Shown in pieces: positions 60,040 through 64,000 of a stretch of 64,000 nt of DNA; position 1 is the first letter of the stretch; every line of letters begins with the position of its first letter. Position numbers and translations under genes: made by a program. Origin of the DNA: Flavipsychrobacter sp. Its GTDB lineage: Bacteria; Bacteroidota; Bacteroidia; Chitinophagales; Chitinophagaceae. The stretch is from contig JAEUVZ010000008.1 of NCBI GenBank assembly GCA_016786665.1, forward strand, positions 1-64,000, given 5' to 3'. Under the pieces are notes generated by a model. It searched no databases, was not told the origin of the DNA, and saw nothing but the letters and a program-made list of their open reading frames with translations.

Positions 60040-61173
60040 ATGTTATTCAGCAATGTAGTAGGGCAGCGGGCGGCTAAGGAAGGCCTGTTGAAGATGTGGC
60101 ACTCCAATCATTTTCCGCACGCGCTGCTGCTGGCTGGGCCGGAAGGTACCGGTGGCCTGGCGCTGGGGCTCGCACTGGTACAGTATGTATTTTGCGAGAA
60201 CAGGCAGGAGGCCGATAGCTGTGGTGAGTGCGCCGGCTGCCGGAAAGTAAGCCGGATGGAGCATGCCGATCTGCACCTGAGTTTCCCCTCCATATCGCCC
60301 AAGCCGGGTACCAAGGCCATGAGCCGCTACTACCTGCAGGACTTTCGCGAGTTCGTATCGCAAACGCCTTATGGCACCACTTACGACTGGCTGCAATTCA
60401 TTAACGCAGAGAACAAGCAAGGCAATATCACCGCCGAGGAGTGCCGGGAGATAATAGAAACGCTCAACCTGAAATCGTACGAAGGCGGCAAGAAGGTGCA
60501 GCTCATCTGGCGGCCTGAGTACCTGGGTAAAGAGGGTAATATATTGCTGAAGCTGATAGAAGAACCTCCCGCCGATACGCTGCTGATATTGATAGCGGAA
60601 AGTACGGAAGACATACTGCCCACCATACTATCGCGCACCCAAATGGTACGGCTGGCGCCCATTAACCCCGCTGATATTGCAGACGGGCTGCGGGAGCGGC
60701 ACCTGGCGGAGGCGCGCAAGGCCGCGCAGGTGGCCCACCTGGCCAATGGCAGCTTTACCGAAGCGCTGAGGCTCATCCGCCACGCGGAAAATGACCTCTT
60801 CCCGGAAGTGCGCCAACTGTTCAATATACTGTTTACCAATAATGGGTTGGCGATAGCTAAATTCTCGGAGGAATGGTCGAAGGCCGGCAGGGAACAGCAG
60901 AAAAACTTTCTGCACTATGTGATACAGCTGCTGGAGCAGGCCATCCGTGCCCGCTTTATACCCGGCGGAGAGATAGCGTTGCCCAAAGAAGAAGCGGAGT
61001 TTGCGCAGAAGCTGGCGGGCATGCAGGTAGGCCACGAGCAACTGGCCCGGATGGAGGAGGCCATAACCGATACTATCTATTATATAGAAAGAAACGCCCA
61101 TTCAAAGACCCAGCTGCACGCCATGTGTGTGCGCTTGCAGTACATTATCAGGAATAAAGAGTTAACTTTGTAG
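60040..61173 (+). CDS. holB: DNA polymerase III delta' subunit
   Basis: 377 residues of the clamp-loader AAA+ family. The P-loop region reads GPEGTGGLALGLAL; the invariant Lys is replaced, as expected for delta'. The zinc-binding Cys residues lie in CENRQEADSCGECAGCRKV, and the SRC-type motif appears as TILSRTQMVRL. With delta and tau it opens the beta clamp. Start MLFSNVVGQRAAKEGL matches homologues. It is followed by ricT on the same strand, a neighbour relationship also present in Bacillus (holB-yaaT). Confidence 0.93.
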   Translation: MLFSNVVGQRAAKEGLLKMWHSNHFPHALLLAGPEGTGGLALGLALVQYVFCENRQEADSCGECAGCRKVSRMEHADLHLSFPSISPKPGTKAMSRYYLQDFREFVSQTPYGTTYDWLQFINAENKQGNITAEECREIIETLNLKSYEGGKKVQLIWRPEYLGKEGNILLKLIEEPPADTLLILIAESTEDILPTILSRTQMVRLAPINPADIADGLRERHLAEARKAAQVAHLANGSFTEALRLIRHAENDLFPEVRQLFNILFTNNGLAIAKFSEEWSKAGREQQKNFLHYVIQLLEQAIRARFIPGGEIALPKEEAEFAQKLAGMQVGHEQLARMEEAITDTIYYIERNAHSKTQLHAMCVRLQYIIRNKELTL

Positions 61174-61317
61174 ATTATTTACTATTTTCAACAAAATAGC
61201 AGGGATACAACGAAATAGTGCCGAGTGATATATAAATAATGTAAAAGGAGTTCTTTACAATAAAGTTTTTTACAGATAGAGCAGTTGTATTGCCTGCATC
61301 AACATAAATATATATAA

Positions 61318-62856
61318 ATGGGATGTGGCAATTGCGGGTCTGGCGCTAGTGGAAAGCCAAATGGTTGCAAGAGTAACGGAGGATGTAGTACCGGCGGATG
61401 CAACCGCATGAATGTTTTCGATTGGCTAAGCGCATTACCCTTGCACGACAGTGCAAAACCGTACCCGGTAATAGAAGTGACGTTCAACAAAGGAAGCAGG
61501 AAGGACTTTTACCGTAATAATACCAACCACATACTGGAAAAGGGCGATTGGATAGCCCTGGAAGGTGTTAGTGGTTTTGACATAGGACAAGTTAGCCTCA
61601 CCGGCGAACTGGTAAAGCTCCAGATGAAAAAGTATGGGGTAGAAGACCAGCCATCGCTGAAACGTGTGTTGCGCCCTGCAACCGAGGAGGACATAGCTGT
61701 CTTTAACGAAAACAAAGCACGGGAAGCAGAAATGCTCATCCGCTCGCGCGCCATGGCCAAGCAGTACAACCTGGACATGAAGCTGTGCGAAGTGGAGATA
61801 CAGGCCGATGGAAAGAAGGCAACCTTCTTCTACACAGCCGATAGCCGGGTAGACTTCCGGGAGCTGATTAAAGGCTATGCGGGAGAATTTAAAGTAAAGG
61901 TGGAGATGCGCCAGATAGGTGCCCGCCAGGAGAGTGGCAAAGTGGGTGGTATCGGCTCGTGTGGCCGGGAGCTCTGCTGCTCTACGTGGCTGACCGATTT
62001 TAAATCGGTAAACACGACTGCGGCACGCTACCAGAACCTCTCTATTAACCAGACCAAATTATCGGGCCAGTGCGGGCGGCTGAAGTGTTGCCTGAACTAT
62101 GAGCTGGATACTTATATGGACGCGCTGCGGGTGTTCCCCGATAGTGCTGAGCACCTGGAAACGGTGAAAGGAAAGGCATACCTGCAGAAAAAGGATATAT
62201 TCCGGAACCTGATGTGGTACTCGTACCCCGACAGCAGCAAGCAGTACCCCATGACCATAGTACGGGTAAAGGAGATACTGGCGATGAACAAGCAGGGCCA
62301 GAAGGCCGATGAACTGCAACCGGTGGAACTGGAGCTGAGCAGCAGCAAGGCAGGTGCCAAGGTGGTAGACATGGGCTTTGTGAATGATGTGGGCCAGATA
62401 AGCCTGAAAGCCCTGGAAAAGAACAGCCGCAAGAAAAAGGGTGGCTCTAAAGGCGGTGGCCAGCAGAAGCCCGGCCAGCAGGCGCGTGGTGGCGGCAATC
62501 AGCCCAAACAAGGTGGTGGACAGCGGCCGCAACGCGACCAGCAGGCGAAGCAGGGTGGTGGCCAGCGGCAACAGGAACCCAAACAGGGTGGCGACCAGCA
62601 ACAACGCCCGCAAAGGGAACAGCAACCGAAACAAGGTGGAGAGCAACAGCGTCCGCAACGGGAGCGACAGCCCAAGCAGGGTGGGGAACAACAGCAACGC
62701 CCGCAGGGTAACAGGCCCCAACGCCCCCAAAGAGACCAGCAACTGCACCAGCGCCCGAAACACGGCGGTGGCACCAGCCAGCAAGGCGATGGCGGCGAAC
62801 AGCAAAGGCCCAGCGCCAACAGGCCGAATAACAGGCGGCCGAAGGAGAATCAGTAG
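61318..62856 (+). CDS. ricT: PSP1 domain protein, RicT-like, with Gln/Gly/Pro/Arg repeat tail
   Basis: 512 residues. A Cys/Gly-rich N-terminus (MGCGNCGSG ... CSTGGCN) precedes the PSP1 domain (about 45-290) with its two cysteine motifs GSCGRELCCSTWLTD and GQCGRLKCCLNYELD, the iron-sulfur ligands of RicT. In Bacillus RicT works with RicA and RicF on RNase Y-dependent mRNA processing; in Bacteroidota the role is less clear. The last 125 residues are low-complexity repeats of PKQGGGQ / QQRPQREQQ type, basic and unstructured, suggesting RNA binding. holB lies just upstream. Confidence 0.9.
   Translation: MGCGNCGSGASGKPNGCKSNGGCSTGGCNRMNVFDWLSALPLHDSAKPYPVIEVTFNKGSRKDFYRNNTNHILEKGDWIALEGVSGFDIGQVSLTGELVKLQMKKYGVEDQPSLKRVLRPATEEDIAVFNENKAREAEMLIRSRAMAKQYNLDMKLCEVEIQADGKKATFFYTADSRVDFRELIKGYAGEFKVKVEMRQIGARQESGKVGGIGSCGRELCCSTWLTDFKSVNTTAARYQNLSINQTKLSGQCGRLKCCLNYELDTYMDALRVFPDSAEHLETVKGKAYLQKKDIFRNLMWYSYPDSSKQYPMTIVRVKEILAMNKQGQKADELQPVELELSSSKAGAKVVDMGFVNDVGQISLKALEKNSRKKKGGSKGGGQQKPGQQARGGGNQPKQGGGQRPQRDQQAKQGGGQRQQEPKQGGDQQQRPQREQQPKQGGEQQRPQRERQPKQGGEQQQRPQGNRPQRPQRDQQLHQRPKHGGGTSQQGDGGEQQRPSANRPNNRRPKENQ
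62460..62800 (+). repeat. In-frame degenerate repeat in the ricT 3' end
   Basis: Repeats of about 48-51 bp encoding QQRPQRE(Q/R)QPKQGGE-type units, with more degenerate copies on both sides. All are in frame. Confidence 0.85.
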
Positions 62857-62867
62857 AGCCAGCTATA

Positions 62868-62885
62868 CTGCCTGCCGGCAGGCAG
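62868..62885. repeat. 18-bp perfect palindrome
   Basis: CTGCCTGCCGGCAGGCAG, 12 bp after the ricT stop, with no T-run. Possibly a REP-like element. The gap from 62857 to 63206 also holds two terminators and a small unexplained structured stretch. Confidence 0.6.
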
Positions 62886-62947
62886 GAATTAGCGCAATTC
62901 GACAATTAACCAGGACTGATAATATACAGCCGGATAGGATAAACTAA

Positions 62948-62982
62948 AAAGGACTGAATCAAAAATTCAGTCCTTTTGTGTG
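62948..62982 (+). terminator. Intrinsic terminator after ricT
   Basis: 13-bp perfect stem AAAAGGACTGAAT/ATTCAGTCCTTTT, loop CAAAA, ending in the stem's own TTTT followed by GTGT. Confidence 0.85.
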
Positions 62983-63102
62983 TGGTATTCTAGGCTCATT
63001 TGGTTGGATTGGCGAAGGAATGGAATTCCATAGATTCATTGGGGGCGGGGAATCTATCACAGGCTAGCGCAAAGAAGTTTTTAATCTTATGATGATAAAA
63101 AT

Positions 63103-63130
63103 GAAAAGGTCACCGAACGGTGACCTTTTC
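63103..63130 (-). terminator. Intrinsic terminator after recQ
   Basis: 13-bp perfect stem GAAAAGGTCACCG/CGGTGACCTTTTC with a 2-base loop; on the minus strand it is followed by ATTTTTATC. Confidence 0.8.
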
Positions 63131-63206
63131 ATTGCAGTTTTATTTAAGATTCTATTTACCAGTAGCCTTGGTTAATCAGCCCTGATCCTGGTTCAGAATC
63201 GCGGTT

Positions 63207-64000
63207 CTAGTTACCATACTCACTTAAAAACTTAATGCGCATCATCTGCAGGTGTTCGATGCTTACGTTGTTGTCTTTAAATTCCTCGTAGGCGCTTTCC
63301 AGGTTATCATCCTGGCTGCTGCGGAAGTAGTCGAAGATGTCTTCCTGTTCGTCTTCGTCCAGTTCCTGCTCCAGGCAGTAGTCCAGGTTCAGCCTGGTGC
63401 CGCTGGCTACTATCGTTTCCATTTCCACCAGCAGGTCCTGCAGGCTGAGCCCTTTGTTCTTGGCAATGGTTTCCAAAGGAATCTTTTTATCAATGTTCTG
63501 TATAATGAACACCTTCATGCCGCTTTTGTTCACCACGCTCTTCATTACAAAGTCGTCGGGCTTTACCACATCGTTCTCTTCCACATACTTGGCTATCAGC
63601 TCCACAAACTTCTTACCGTAGCGTATCGCCTTACCCTTGCTTACCCCTTGTATCTTTTCCAGTTCTTCCAGGGTAGTGGGGTAGTTGATAGACATGTCTT
63701 CCAGCGAGTTCTCCAGGAAGATGACGAAAGGCGGCAGGTTCTTTTCCTTTGCTACCTGGCGGCGAAGGTCCTTCAGCATGTCGAAAAGGACAGGGTCGGC
63801 GGTAGCCGCTCCACCGGAGCCCGCGCTTACTTCCTCGTCGTCGCCGTTGGCGTCTTCGTAGTTGTGGTTCATAGCCACATATATGAGGTGTGGCTTCTTC
63901 AGGAACTTGTGCCCCTTCTCGGTTATCTTCAGCAGGCCATACTCTTCTATGTCTTTGCGCACCATACCTTCCAGCATCATCTGGCGTATCAGCGAATTCC
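63207..64000 (-). CDS. recQ: ATP-dependent DNA helicase RecQ (partial, C-terminal part)
   Basis: About 264 C-terminal codons are visible; the frame continues past the right edge (IRQMMLEGMVRKDIEEYGLL reads on from upstream codons), so the helicase core lies outside. The winged-helix RQC end ITEKGHKFLKKPHLIYVA is followed by an acidic linker and an HRDC domain (DLRRQVAKEKNLPPFVIFLE, TTLEELEKIQGVSKGKAIRY). The last 100 residues form the extra C-terminal helical region seen in Bacteroidota RecQ (a helix-turn-helix of LETIAKNKGLSLQDLLVEME type). RecQ acts in recombination and fork repair. Confidence 0.92.
   Translation of the reverse strand, partial: NSLIRQMMLEGMVRKDIEEYGLLKITEKGHKFLKKPHLIYVAMNHNYEDANGDDEEVSAGSGGAATADPVLFDMLKDLRRQVAKEKNLPPFVIFLENSLEDMSINYPTTLEELEKIQGVSKGKAIRYGKKFVELIAKYVEENDVVKPDDFVMKSVVNKSGMKVFIIQNIDKKIPLETIAKNKGLSLQDLLVEMETIVASGTRLNLDYCLEQELDEDEQEDIFDYFRSSQDDNLESAYEEFKDNNVSIEHLQMMRIKFLSEYGN

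Overview
The window is a 64-kb stretch of chromosome from a member of the Bacteroidota, most plausibly the Chitinophagales (family placement is inference). Evidence: three secreted proteins end in type IX secretion (T9SS) C-terminal sorting domains; there is a PorP/SprF-type protein and a GldM-like protein; genes have little Shine-Dalgarno signal; and several start regions carry the Bacteroidota promoter pattern TTTG-N19/20-TAnnTTTG. Coding density is high, genes come in short same-strand runs, and many runs end in strong hairpin terminators. I see no rRNA, tRNA, CRISPR array, insertion sequence or prophage.

Layout. 1-7.6 kb: start of metG, then a signalling module (hybrid histidine kinase, small secreted protein, NtrC-type regulator), an orphan GldM-like protein and a DUF4160/DUF2442 pair. 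7.6-12.8 kb (minus): surE, a two-gene ABC transporter preceded by a 7-bp tandem repeat, a short-chain dehydrogenase, an M15-type peptidase and a marR-yceI operon with a palindromic operator. 12.9-21.9 kb: a T9SS-exported CotH/lamin-tail protein, an acetyltransferase, a TonB-dependent siderophore receptor coupled to a PepSY membrane protein, an outer-membrane beta-barrel gene broken by an in-frame stop, a PorP/SprF protein and upp. 22.0-26.6 kb (plus): the envelope operon uppS-bamA-skp-skp.

26.6-38.9 kb: DUF1684, membrane glycosyltransferase and small membrane protein; lysS; then a tightly overlapping operon SpoIIM-DUF4129-DUF4350-MoxR-DUF58 with a divergent RDD gene and a trailing Asp-box lipoprotein; then a membrane protein/Xre regulator pair. 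39-48.1 kb: a T9SS cargo protein, a serine hydrolase, a carboxymuconolactone-decarboxylase-like protein with a Crp/Fnr regulator, a gene-poor stretch with a phased 21/11-bp repeat, rlmD, and a TlpA-like protein followed by a two-domain parvulin. 48.2-50.8 kb: rplKAJL as an isolated operon with its own promoter and terminator, separated from the usual secE-nusG and rpoBC neighbours.

51-64 kb: a TSUP permease, a T9SS cargo protein, two overlapping DUF2157-like membrane proteins, a polytopic membrane protein, two related secreted proteins of a family I do not recognise on either side of a TPR/membrane protein, holB next to ricT (PSP1), and the C-terminal end of recQ.

The most unusual points are the unrecognised two-repeat secreted family, the phased ATTYAC repeat array downstream of a good promoter with no gene behind it, the nonsense-interrupted barrel gene, the detached ribosomal operon with a structured rplJ-rplL gap, and several genes whose promoter -7 box lies only a few bases before the start codon, suggesting leaderless transcripts.
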